From Dromaius novaehollandiae (Eukaryota > Chordata > Aves > Casuariiformes > Dromaiidae), in assembly GCF_036370855.1 (NCBI RefSeq), contig NC_088112.1, positions 19,212,469 through 19,276,468 of the forward strand: 64,000 nt of DNA, given 5' to 3'. Shown piece by piece: positions 37,701-50,600 of this stretch. The position numbers and the translations under genes were made by a program. The notes under the pieces were generated by a model that searched no databases, had not been told where the DNA came from, and saw only the letters and a list, made by a program, of their open reading frames with translations. Numbering within the stretch: position 1 is the stretch's first letter; each line of letters begins with the position of its first letter.

Positions 37701-39585
37701 GAACCCCCCAAAACAACTTCCTCTGCTGCGTGGGTGTTTTTCCACTTGGAGACAGGAGACTTGGGTCCAGCTGGCTGCCTGCCATAGCTCAAACAAATAC
37801 GCTGTCCATTAGGTCCTGTCCAAAGTTCATTGATTTCATTACACTCCCACATTGCCTGGCATGACTAAGTGTAATCCTAGAAAGTGTTTAACACCCACCT
37901 TTTCGTAGGTTACAGCCAGAGGCTCAGCATTAAATTCAGAGATACTTCATGCTATGACAACTGTGGGTAGACTTGCTCACTATCACCTCTCAGAATCATC
38001 TTCCAGACATGTCCCAGTGCCTTTGCTTCACTTCCAACTTCTTTGTGTCAGTGGGGAAAAGTTAATTTATGAAAGACAAGAGGGTAGGTTTTATGTTCTC
38101 TGACGTTAGGAGGAAAACTGATTAAAATGCAGAAGCTTATGTAATGTTACCTGTAAAAGCATAGCTGAGAAACAGCTGTTTTTCTTTCCCAAAATTAAAT
38201 TTTGAAAAACTGAAAATTACGTTTTACTAATTGCATAAATTCTTTTGTAATAATAAGATTAGAATCCAGATAGCTAAGGAAATTTCTTTTCATTTACAAT
38301 TTTACCTATTTTTTTCCCACTTCTTGGCCCAAAAGCAAGGGGAGCTTTTCTTATCAGCCTTCCATCCTTGCTGTTAATTTTGTTCTGTAAACTAAACTCC
38401 AGACATCTTCCCTGTAAAAGCATGCCAGAATTTACAATGGCACCAAAGCTAAAGCAGTAATTCTTGCAGAAACTAAGCAGATTTCATTACTGTCAGCATG
38501 CTTTTCACATCAGAGGAAAAGGTTGGGCAATTCAAATGTCATATAAAAGGTAAGATCATTTTACTCGGAGAGCTTGCTGGAGGATCTTAGTCCCCTTGGT
38601 GTTTCAGCAGCAATAATTCCTCATTCAAGGCAGAGGACTAAACTGCTGAAATCTAGAGACAAAATACTGAAGTTAAGAGAAAGCTTTTCTTTCAGTAGGA
38701 TTTGGACCAACACAGATATGCAGAAATAAGCTTGTTTTGAGTCTCATTCAGCTCATACAGAAGGTTTTGGCATCTATTTTAGCTGGAGCAGGCTATTGCT
38801 GTGGAAGACAGATCTGCAAGGAAGTCTGCCAAACTGATGAAGAAGCAAACAGACCAACCAAACAGAAATCTATCCTGTAGGCCAAGGTCTAAATTTCTTC
38901 TTAATTCTCTAGTCACGTTGTGCAGCCCTTGGGAATTCTTCCAACAGCCTTGGCGTATTGGCATTTCCCTTTAAATCCCATCCTATCAGCACCCTATTAA
39001 TTTAAGTTCATTTTTAGGCAAGTCTCCTTTCTCTCCACCTGCTTCCTCTCTCCTTGTCTTCTCCCACCCATAAAATCTTGCTTGGATGTTTGGGGGTGAC
39101 AAGACCAGGTCCAGTCGACCAACAGATTCTCTGGTCTGTGTGGGAGGTTACAGCCCAGGAATAGCAGATCCTAGGACCTTGAAACACGTTGTGATCTGCA
39201 GGAACTATGGGGCAGGGGAGGATATAGGAGAAATCCAGCACACAGCAAATGCAGCCACCAGTGAGGAATACAGAAATACATCTTTTCTCCTCCTGCAACA
39301 GTAGAGGCACTTTCAGATTGCAGTCATTAGTGCAGGTAGGCAAATTCAGTCTGACTCCTGAAAGCTAAAAGTCCATTAATAAAAAGGCAAATGGATTTCT
39401 CGCAGCAGGAGTCTGCCTTTCTTGCAATCTCATCCTACACAGCTACTACTAAACATTTTTTCCCCATTTTCACGTATTTTGTGAATTCCTTCCTAAATCA
39501 GCAGTTAGCCAGCACCAAGTCCCATCATGACTTTCTCCATAGCTGAGCTCCTCAGTGAGGTGCATACGAAAGGCAGGCTGCCCCT
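34769..39585. other. Non-coding DNA, nothing recognised
   Basis: Moderately GC-rich at 35130-35280 and 35580-35720, otherwise AT-rich. No exon, RNA gene or identifiable repeat was supported. Confidence 0.5.
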
Positions 39586-39605
39586 GGGGGGGGGGGGGGG
39601 GGGGG
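39586..39605. repeat. Poly(G) run, 20 bases
   Basis: CCCCT is followed by 20 consecutive G. It has G-quadruplex potential and is prone to sequencing or assembly length error. Confidence 0.95.
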
Positions 39606-40487
39606 CTTCACACCTTTGGGGTGCTTTCCTACCAGAACAGCCAGAGAGAGAAGGTAAAGACATGCAACACTTGCAGAGATGAAGACATCCTCGCTCTTAC
39701 CCTAGAGGAGAAAGGGGAAATTAGCAGCAAGATGCATCCATTTAGGTTTTTCCAATTCCTGCAGGAAACCAGGCTAAACATGTGAAACACCATCGAAGCC
39801 AACAGAGCTATGTCCGTTCACAGTGGTGTTTAATTTGTTTCCCACTGCTTATGTATACGGTGCTGCTGAACTATGTTCTGCTCTGTGGCAGAGGAAGGAT
39901 TTTAAGAATTTTTTCCATTTATCAGTCAATGCCCACTTTATTCCACTTTTCAACTAGAGTAACAGGATACCCACCCTACTCTAACAGTTATATAAGCAAA
40001 AATCATCTTGATTATATGATAGTGGACAAGTTTATTGAAGTTTAAGAGCTGATGAAGAAGTAATTAAAACTTGGGATCAGCAGATGATTTTTGAAGGAAT
40101 CCATGACTAGATCCTAAGCTCTGACTATGGGAGTTTCAGTCCCGGAGAGACTAAAATTCCAGTATACTCTGGCTTCAACAAGCCTTAACAATACTACCAG
40201 TGATTGCTAGAAATGTCAAACTAGGAGCCAACTGGTGTGTGCATGCCCAATGCCTGGCTCTTGGTCTGCATTAGCATTCCAGATTGCACCACTGAAGCTG
40301 GAATAACAAAACCATATGGAGAGCCAGAGCCAGTGGAAAACACTAAAGGCCTGGGTTTTCTTTTGTTAGCAATAGAAACAGAATGTTGTCCGAGTAAAAT
40401 CAGAGAAAAACATATTCTTCAAGACCTTAGGGTCAAGCTTAGAGTTTAACCTTTTGACTACAACTTAAAAAAAAAAAAAGTGTGGCC
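39606..40487. other. Non-coding DNA, nothing recognised
   Basis: AT-rich, no exon recognised. Confidence 0.5.
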
Positions 40488-41531
40488 TTAAATGGCACAT
40501 GGCACAGCAATAGCCAGGAATCCTAGTGATGGTACTACATCGAGTTTGTCCTTGACCATGAATAATTGCTCTCTCTCTCTCAACATAAGGTAGTTCTCTC
40601 TCAACATTTTTAAATTCAAAAGTAACTGGAAAGATATCAAGTCATGAATGCGAACGATCAGCCAAACCTTCTGTATACTAACACCACGTTCAAAAGCTTT
40701 CCTCCAACATCGCTCCAGTGACCTCACTGCTTCACCATCCATTTCTGCTTGGCATCCAAATGCACTAGACACTGATCCCTCCCACTTCCAACACTCAGCA
40801 AGAATGAAGATCAGCTTTCGTAGAGGAGAAGGGAATCCAGGACTCTTTCCAGGAGGTTGCGGAGAGCTGCTCCAGTGTGGAGATCCACAGGGAGCAGAGC
40901 AAACCAAGAGCCGAAAGAAAGAAGATGCTGACAGACGCCTGCGTGTGAGGCCCAGTGCTCCGTCCAGCGGAGCCGGGGGAAAGGGGAGGGAGACAAGGGA
41001 GAGCAGGGACAAGCAGAGGTTCAGGACTGTCTGTGCAAATTCAGGATCCTCCATAAAGTGCACAGGAAAGGGCACATTCAGCCCTTCTGTGCCCGTCAAG
41101 CCAGCCCTATGGACACCCCGTCCGCAAAGCCACAACCAAAACTGGGCGCAGGCTGCTCCCTTCTCCGCTGAGAGGTGATGCCATTCGGATGGCACCAGCA
41201 CCTCCGCAGAAAGGGAGAGGTGGCCTGGGAATGACAGGTCTTGGACTGAGGCCCAGTGAAAGTCGGTTCTGATTTTGCAGGGCAGCACAAAGGCACTTTT
41301 GCTACTTAATACAAAACTTTCATTATTGAGGAAGTGGATCAAGACACAGCAGCCACATTTCAAATAACTCTGCAGATGGTGAGTAGGCTGCAAAGGAAAA
41401 CCCAGGACACAGAACATTATAGACCAAACGAAAACTTGAAACAGCAATAAATTTAAGGAAATGATTTCTGAAATCCCTAGGCTGTCTGAATACAGTCTGA
41501 CCATATTAAAATGACTGCGCGCTTTCCACAA
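40488..41531 (-). other. Unassigned long open frame (347 codons)
   Basis: This is the longest open frame in the window. The first codon is TTG; the first in-frame ATG is ten codons in, near 41504. The translation has hydrophobic and serine/leucine-rich stretches but no domain I recognise. It is neither an obvious receptor nor a retroelement ORF. A 176-codon frame is open antisense (40648-41178), which points to composition with few stops. It could be chance, a retrocopy remnant or a lineage-specific gene. I do not call it a CDS. Confidence 0.15.
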
Positions 41532-44500
41532 CTAAAATACTTGATACCCCTGAAGAAGTTTTATGTAAACAAATAAGCTTGTTTATATTTTATCAAGCAG
41601 AAACACCATTTGTTGTGGCATTGCGCTGTTGGCACAGCAAGTAGTTTTCATTTTCAAAATGGAACAGAAAAAAGGAACAGGAAACGGGAGAGACCATCCC
41701 AGGAAAACCACACAAAACCGCTTGGAACCGTGCAAAATACTGCAGGCAAACAAGCCCTGCGACACCTGCCTTCACCGCTCCCACTTCTACAGGAGCAGCT
41801 TCGATGCCTGGTAAGAACCACCACAGTCTACTGACAGCAGCCCTCAGCTTCTCTCTCAGGTATAAGCCAGAAAGTATCACAGTCGTTCAGGCCGTGCTCT
41901 CTGCTTATCTATTCCTTACCCTCACAACCACCCAGGAGTATTTTTCTATATTGAAAAGAGATCGACATTTCCTGGAAACGATTCTATTTTCTCTATCCAG
42001 AGGCATGATTTGCAGTTTTGCGTGAAGCACCTTCATGAGTAAGTGCTTGAAATGGGTATGCTTTTTCAATTGCTTACCATTTTGCAGGAGGTGGTTACTA
42101 GGGAGAAACCAGCAGTATGTCGGAAGCCCAGCATAAAGACAATTGTTTGGACATTAATTTGAGAAGAGAATAGCTTTCAGTCTTAAAAAAAAAAGATTTA
42201 TTTTCCAATAAAAATTGGTGGTCAAGTGATTAATTTCAGCACGTGGAAGCTACTGCTGGGAACGGATGTTCATGTGTTGGTGAATGAGTAAAGTTCTTCA
42301 AGCTCACCCAGCCACTCTGGAACAAACTGACTACTGGAGGCTGGACAAACAGAGCTCGAGTTAAAAAAAGAAAGAAAAAAGAAAAAAGCCTCAACTCAGC
42401 CTCTGCTAATGAGTCATTTTGATCTGGGAACATTTCTTCAGTACAGCTGCCTTCAGATCCAAATGTTGATATGCATGATTGAAATCTTCAGAGAGACGCA
42501 GGAGACTCAGACTCCAACACCCTCCTCAAGAACAGGGAGTTCAAAATGCTCAGAGCATCTCAGGCTCCGCGTATGCGGCCATCTTACTCTAATGACACAA
42601 GTGCTGAAAATGACCCAACCTTCTCTACAAGTCTTTTCTCCTAAAAAATACTTTTGTCCCCAGATGTTTCTCATGAAGAAGTCAGAGGAAAAGGTGAAGG
42701 TGGATATTTGTAGTCTTAAATACTTGACTTAGCAAAGCTGAGAGGAGTCAGAGGAGAGAGGGTCAAGCTCCGATAGCCTAACTACACACTCAACTCTCCC
42801 CACTACAGGACGTGACAGAGCTGGGCAAGCGAGGCTCAGAGAGCTGATAGCATCAGAGCTGGATCTCAGCTGGAGATGTTCAACAACGTCCTGCTGAGGA
42901 GGCCTACCACCTGCAGTCTGGGAAGCCACCTTCAGTCTCAAATCTGTGTTTGCTGGCTCTGCTCGTAACCCAAATGGTTGAATGGTTCTGGATGTCTCCA
43001 GAGAACTTCTGGTGTTCTACTAGAATAGAGTCGCTTCCAGGAGAAGGAGTTCTGCTTGGAGAGACTAAAGAAGAGCGCAAAGCAGCACAACGGACCTTTT
43101 CCGGAGCTGATATGCAACGAGATAGATAGTCTGGCAGAGTGAAAGAGAGAGAGGGTTTGGAATAGAGAAGGGAGGGAAAATATGAAAAGAGGGAAAATAA
43201 CTTCTTCCAACAGAAAAAAAAAAAAAAATTAGGAGTAGACATTTTTGAGGTGAATTCAGGAAGACAGGAATGTATCTTGCAGAAAAGTAGAACAAGGGAA
43301 CAGATACACTGGCAGATGCTACTTTCAAGGCAAAACTGTTCTGACAACCCAGCAGAGAGGCTACTCTTCTGGAACTTGTTTTCTAATTTCTCAGCTAGCT
43401 GAACACAATATTTAATATCCTTATAGCCTAGTCTCAGGCAAGACCGAGGATGGGGAGACAAAAGCAAACAGAAGCAAGGCAGAAGGGCCGACGTTTGTAA
43501 ATCCTAAACGAGGAAGCCAAAGCAGAATAACACAGCCGCAGCAGCAACAGAAGGAAGAAATCTGGCAAGATGCTCCATGTGGCTTCCAAGGTTTGAGTAT
43601 TTGGTCTGAAAGCTATTGGCAGCCACAGTCTGTATACGCTTTTGTATATGCAAGTCGGTCTGTAGGATCTTTGGGAACAGAGGAATCCCACAAACACACT
43701 TAGCATAACTAATTGTTTAGCTCCCACCACAAAAAAGGAGGCCAAGGACGAGCCCAGACTGTTGGATGCCCCCAAGCAGCAAGTCTCTTGCAGACCAGGA
43801 TGACCCCTCCTAAAAAAAGCTTTGTGGCAGTTGAGAAGTTCACAGGAGCCTTTTGGCAGATGAAGGCCTGAATCACCATCTTTGTGTTTGAAATGAGAGA
43901 CTGAAATCACCTCTTTGCCTTTCCTAGGGGAGCAAAGGGCACAGGCTCCCAGGACAGCTCTGCTTTACATACTACCACATGCAAAGCAGACACTAATACC
44001 CAGGAGACAGACACTAGATAACTGGCCCCTGTAAACACCTCCAGCTCTAGGTTCAGCTCTTCTGTGCTGCTTTGCAATATTACAGAGAAAAGAGGGGGAC
44101 AAGAATGACTATTTATTTGTTCATTCATCCCCCACCTCTCCATCCATCCTCCACCTTACCATCCTCTTTTCTCCTGGCTTTCCAAGTGGCAGTATAAGTT
44201 GACATTACTAGGCCGCCCTTCCTCTTTGCAGCAAGTTTTGGTTCACACAGTGCCCATGCACATATTAGACCAGACCATACAGAGACACATCTTTGACCGA
44301 GAAGCGCCACTGACTTTCAAAAGCAGCTTGTTCAGTCGGAGTAGCACAAAACAACCACACCAGTTCAAGTGCCAGTATAATTTACCAACAGTTTCCTTGA
44401 ATCTTCACATTTCTTTCATGGCATCAAGATTTACCCTCACTGTTGTTTTCCTTTACATAGTTGTTAAGTGTTCTGTTTTCCATTTTAATATATGTTCCTT

Positions 44501-47500
44501 AAATAAAAAAAAAGTTGTGATTTAATCAAATATTTTCACCTTTGTTCCCAAGATTTCATGAGCACAGGAGTAGGAGGAAAATACCCAAGTACCTCCTACA
44601 TTCACTAACACCTTCTATTTGCTCCTGCTATTCCTCCTTTCCCTTCTCCCCGTGGCCTCCAAGGGCCAATAATATTTCCATACCTAAGCTGGAAACAATT
44701 AATGCAGAGACAACAGGAAAACATCCTTTACAGATTAACTCAGGCAAGCAATTGTATTAATGTTCCCCGCAAAACTGTGTTCAAGCCAAAAGGCTCCTGG
44801 CTTTAGCAAGTGCAGGTGGTTCCAATTATAGACACCCGAGTATGAGTAAAGACGCAGACTTTTTTTCAAGCCACAGCAATTCTGCTCTTACAGTAATTGA
44901 GTTACGTGACACAACAGCACAAAGTTCTGTAACTGTGATATATTTGACTGCCAGAGACGGGGCTATCTAGTCTCCAGAAGCAGACTACTAGAACCAGAAA
45001 AATGTGCATAGAGCTTATAGTAAACAGAATTACACTACTACCTTCTACTGATGGTACATTTTCTAAATAAGGCTCATAAAAAGCAAGGCATCTGTATGCA
45101 CAAAATGTAGAATGATGAAGAAAGAAATCTGCATTAAAATCCCACAGATGAAGCACAGAACAGATTCCAGAGTCTTTGTCAGCACTGGGACAACAGCAGT
45201 TACAGACCCTGGAGTCCAACCCGGCATCCCATAGGCACATATTTGCAAAAACACAGAAAATCATTCGCAAAGACAGCTTGTACCACAGTTTAAAATGGCA
45301 CATTAAAGTGAACATATACTTGTAATCTGGATGGAGCTACTGCTGCTATACACGTATGAGATTCTTTAGTCTGTGTGTGCAGTAACAAAGGTATAAAAGT
45401 GCATGTTATATATTTACTTAGGCAGTTTACTTAGGTGGAGAGGCAGATTTTCATGGCTGATGACACTAGTCAAAGCACTTGTGGCTGATTTTCAGCATCC
45501 TCCCAAGCACAAGGGTTGCCCGTTCGATGGCAGAGCTCAATGAAGTAGAGATGGGGTAGGCTGAACCAAGGCAGACATGAAACCAGAAGCAGGTCTCACA
45601 GTTGTACTGGGCACTTGCCGATGTTCAAAGGGCTGCGAGCAGGTGCACTGCTCATTATGGTACATTTGCATATCCGTGTTTGAATTCTTGCCCTAGTTAA
45701 AAATAACTAGGGAAACAGAAGGTAAAGACATCTTTCCATGAGGGAGTGGGCTGGGTGTACATAGCACAAGCATGCGGAACAGTCCATCTATGAATAGATT
45801 CCTAGTAGGTGGATCTCTTTTGTAGCAGCAGTACTAATATAGGTCCAAAAGCAAAAATTACACCTATATGTGGCACATATAGATCACCAAAGGGTATTAC
45901 TCTCAGGGCTAAGTCAGCCCAGCAAGACAAAAGTGCTAATCAGATGCCACAGTGCATACAAGCTAACCTTGTGGCCAGAATTACTAGGATGTACACATAC
46001 AGCTCAAGCTGCTGGTTTGGGCTGATGGCCACTCTGCTCATCTCTCGTCTCGTTCCCAAAGACTACCTTCCCGTGCCACAGCCTGAATTGTATGTGGCTA
46101 GGTGCAGATGGAGCCACCAGCTGCTGCACAGCCTCTCCCCTTCTCACTGGTCCCATTCTGCAAGTCTATCCATTAATTGAGGCTCCCATGAGACAGAGTT
46201 AAACTACATTTCAAGACGATGGCCCACTTTCAGCAGCACAGACTCACTCAGCTACGTCCACAGCGTGGAGTGGTAAAGCCATCTTTTGCTGAATAGCCTA
46301 AATACCAGAGCTGGCTTTTCTTCCCCTTTTCCATCCTTCTCTAATCAGCTGTCATCCCTGGCAAGCAACCAATACAATCCTGAAAGGCCAGGGGGAAAAA
46401 AAGTCATCTTGAGGTAAGAGTCATTGCTTTTGAAATGAAGTATTAGAAGCAGGGTATAAACAGGCGCTGTAGATTTTAATGCATATGGGGATTTATTGAG
46501 CTTAATCCACTCTTCCACTATTGCAGCTGGGAAAAGTCTGCGGAACTGTAGGAACTGTCAAATATTTAAACCGGACAAGTTAATTCCCTGCATTGTAGAG
46601 CCAGGAACAGACATGAACCCATTCACTTCCACCTGTTGCAAGTCTCCAGTTAGTTTGGCGTGCAAAGATCACTGTTGTTATTAAGGTATACTTCATTAAG
46701 GGTGCATCAAGTATTGCATGGCTAGCCAGGGAAGTGCCTTCCTCACTACAGTTTCTCCTCTGGTCTCCGAGAGCCTCCTGGGGCTTCGCACAGAGCCACC
46801 CCATTCCGATACTCTCCGACGTTCAGTTCTCCAAGCTGCCTGGGTCGGGATGAGGAAGCTGGGAGACTTACCTGGGGAAAAGCACCAAGCTCCACCCGTG
46901 GTGCATGGGGGTCTGGGACACCAACATCTGTTTCTCAAGCCCTAGTGCGTGCTAGGCTGGGACGATCGCTCTCTCTCTCACCAAAGGGCACACCAGGACA
47001 CGAGAAGGCTTTCTGATTATATTTCACTGAATCCAAAAACTTGTGAAAAGTGGCATTTCCTAGCAAAGAATGGTTTCATTTGAAAATTCCTAAACCAGAT
47101 CTAATTTGCTCCCGGTGTAATAAAAATTGCAGGCCAGATCCTCAGCTGCTGTAGCTCCAGAGCCTGAGGCACTGGCAGAGCAATGCCACCTCACTGCGGA
47201 CCTGGCACATGCTACTGTTTCTAGCTTTTTATGGGCATTCCAGTTTGCCTTTACCTTAAACAACCCCAGCTACAGTGGACAGCTGTAAAGTTAAATCTGT
47301 AGCTTGCTCCTCTTTCATGTCTTGCTAATCTCTCTCTAAACTGTCTGTGATCTTGTTTTTGGCAGTGGACAGTAAAGCCCAGTGCATTCATCGTTCACTG
47401 TTTTTGTTCTGGATGGTCTGGTGCAAGTCATCTTTGCCTTTTGGGATGTGGTCATCTACTTCCATGTGGTCCTCTCCCCTCCCCCCGTCCCAAGCCAAAC

Positions 47501-47597
47501 CCTGCAAAAATGGCTCACTGCATTGCTGTGTCCCAGTCATTCCCCAGTACTCACATGGGGATTGAGAGAAAAATTACCAGAATAGCACCTCAGTGTG

Positions 47598-47607
<10 letters not shown>
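41532..47607. other. Non-coding DNA, nothing firmly recognised
   Basis: AT-rich with A-rich runs (42363-42388, 43210-43230). The 187-codon minus-strand frame at 42904-43467 runs through one of these and is low-complexity. A weak fold-back repeat scrap lies near 47130. Confidence 0.5.
47130..47205. repeat. Possible sauropsid fold-back repeat fragment
   Basis: GGCCAGATCCTCAGCTGCTG followed by TAGCTCCA resembles one arm of the dispersed 'ggccagatcctcagctggtgtaaatc...agctcca' palindromic repeat. Confidence 0.4.

Positions 47608-47657
<50 letters not shown>
47608..47657 (+). repeat. Poly(A) run, 50 bases
   Basis: Fifty uninterrupted A, the longest homopolymer here. It could be a young retroposon tail or an expanded mononucleotide repeat. 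No canonical AATAAA lies just upstream, and the preceding sequence is not a recognised element. Confidence 0.95.
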
Positions 47658-47659
<2 letters not shown>

Positions 47660-50600
47660 GAGGTCAGGCAATATCCATCCAAGTTGATGGGCAGAGATTT
47701 AAAGATAATCTGCAGCCTAGAACCATACAGCAGACATTCTGAGAAAAGTAAAAATTTTTTTTAACCACCTTCTTAGTTAGATCTTAATTGTAGGCAGCCA
47801 GGATCTTCCCTTCAGTTATGCATTTTTTTTTTTAAGTCATTGCTGGCCTTTCAAAATACAGGAGTTACTAGACTTGTAAATAGACCTGCTCCTTGTCATG
47901 TCACTGGAGTCCAACTTCAACTCAGTTACTTTGTCCTACATTTACATGTGTAAGATGTTGCTGAATCCCTGTGGTCAGGAGACCCTGGAGACATCTGAAT
48001 CCAAACAAGAGTCATAGCACAGCAGATAATGAAGAACTGAGCCTGTTCCAGCAGTGCAGACACACAAGTGTGGGAAAGCACAGACCTTGGATCATCTTCT
48101 TATCTACATGTGCTTCCAGATCATCATCAAAGCCTTGACCAGCCCTCGGGTACATCATTACACAAGATTTTGGAAAGACTTATCTTTGATGGGAAGGTAT
48201 AAGTAGAAGAGCAGCCATTTGAGTACCTAATCCTCACACTGTTAGAGCTCTTTATTTAAGACCATGTCAAAAGAACACAAAACTTATCCAGGGGCAGTGA
48301 AGTACCTGAGCCGCCTTCTCAAGTCTCGCCTTGTGATGCTTGGGACTCTAAAGCATTAACTAGGAATAAAATGAAAGACATTATTTCCTGCTAAGATGTG
48401 CCCCTCCTGACTGCCTACACATCTGCAGAGGCTCAGAAGCACGTTTCTTTCCCACTGTCTGGTTTAAATTAGACTCAGTAACTTGTTTCAGACACCAGAA
48501 CATGAAGAACTCATGACTCATACTCAGCCATTCCTATTTTGGCCGAATGAAGCTCGACAGGGAAGCCTGGTGCCAAGCATCGGAAGCAGGGAAAGGATAC
48601 GGGAACCCAGTGGTGCTGTAGAGGAGGTGGCAAAAGGGCACTGTGGCAATAAGGAGCTGCCAAGGAGTCTATCACAGGGCCGCTTGAGCACAGGATCTGT
48701 GCATCAGCCACAGAGGTCAAACCCCTGCTGCAGGTGATTTCAGGTCCAGGATGGATATCCGCTTATCCACAATGGGACAAACACACAATTCTGGCCAGCT
48801 CTCAAGGGAAAAGTCATTCAGCCAGGGCAGACTGGGACTTCGCAGCCATGCAGACTGAGGGAGATGCAGCATTAAAAGGAAGTGGCAGATTACCTGGCAA
48901 CAAACAGCTAAGCAAGATATCCTGTTTAAAAAACTTGTGATTGAGAACATTTATATGGATACCATCCAAAGGTCCCCACCTTTGTTTTCAGCTGCTCTGG
49001 TATCTTTCCAGCTCCTGGAAAATTCTGCTTGGATTTTGAAGATAAAACTACTGCAATTTTCTCATGCAATAAGTTTCTGGATGGTGAGCTGGCGATATGG
49101 TACACCCCATTTGTACACTCCAAGAAGCTGGCAGGGTCCTGTAGGTGCCACAGATGGCATCGACCATCCTGCCAGCCACGCTCCCATTAGTCCCACACCT
49201 GGGATAAGGCCTTCATTCATCACATTCTCTAATAATAAAATCAAGTAGTCAATCAAGGCTCAGCTGGGTGCTCTGCTTTCCACTCGGTTGTTCCAGATAG
49301 AATCCATTCAAGTACAAAAGCTGTGAAAAAAATTTGCTACCGACCTCTACATTTATACTGTAATAAAGTGAGGCTGCAATACCATTGGGTCACTGGAATT
49401 TACAAGGACCCTTAGAAGTGCATTTCCTTATATAATTTTGTGCCTCAGCATGCACACTACTCACCAAGAACCACCTAGAACAAAGTGCAATTCAGCGTGT
49501 GTCCTGCTACAACCAAGCTCACCACACTTCATTGACTTGTTTAAAAGACAATGAGACTTTTACTACTCAAAATAGTAAAAGTGAGTAAGGATTTTCTACC
49601 AACAGTCAGAATTTAAAACAAAAAGAATCTCAATAACAGGACACAGTTTGGGAATGCTCCTGTGAAGGTACAATAATAAACTGAGTTCGCTGAGCATGTC
49701 GAAAGGGGAGCTCTTAAAACTCCCTGTATGTGAAGGCTGTAGTGGGGATGGTAGATGTTGCGTTCTTTCAATAATTCTCATTTCTCAAAAGCCTCAAGGC
49801 TATAGATCTGTGCTTCTCCACTTCAGTTTGAAGATGCTTGATCTGGAGAATGTGATTTCAGACTTAATACAGACTTAGGCACGTTGAGGACACTTGCTTC
49901 ATTTCATCTCTATTTCAATAGCACCATTGATCATAACATTAAATGAATCTCTGTTCTCAAAGCTTAATAAAGCCTGTTGCCTAAAGATGGAATTCGGTGA
50001 CTTCACAAATGGCAGAAGTTGTTTAAAACAAACAGATCATTCCACAAAGATTTAGTGTTATATTTTTCCATGTCTTATTACTTCAAAATATTGTCTCAAT
50101 ACAAAATAACAAATGAGCAGAAGGAAGAAAAACCTTGAAAAATCTTCGAGAGGAGAATAAAGAAGAAGAAAAAAAAAGAGTGACGTGGAAGGCCAGACAC
50201 AACGAGGGTGTGGAGTGGCCACTGTTCACACCAGACGTCTCTGACCCATTGTTTTCCATTCAAGTTTTGTATTTTTTCCTTGAAATTACATTAACTAACA
50301 GCTTAAAACGCCAGTCCCCTGAGACAGACAGCTACCATGAGAACAGGTACAATATGTACCCTTACTGAAAGCTTCCTGATGGCCTTTTCTGGTGTGAGTC
50401 AGCCCCAAGTTAAAGACTACAGCATTACCTGGGGTGGTCGCTTCATCCAGCAGCACTGCTTGCACTGAGGTACAGCCCAGTTTTTTCAAAGCCACCTTCC
50501 AAGTCACTGTGCAGGCATCCTGCTTCTGGAAAATGGCCTGTCCAAAAGGGACCAAGAGTTCAAGAAGCCTGAACTTTTATTAGGATGCAGAGCAGTGGAA

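Noticed and set aside
42904..43467. 187-codon minus-strand open frame
   Set aside because: It runs through an A-rich tract that yields a Phe run, with no recognisable domain.
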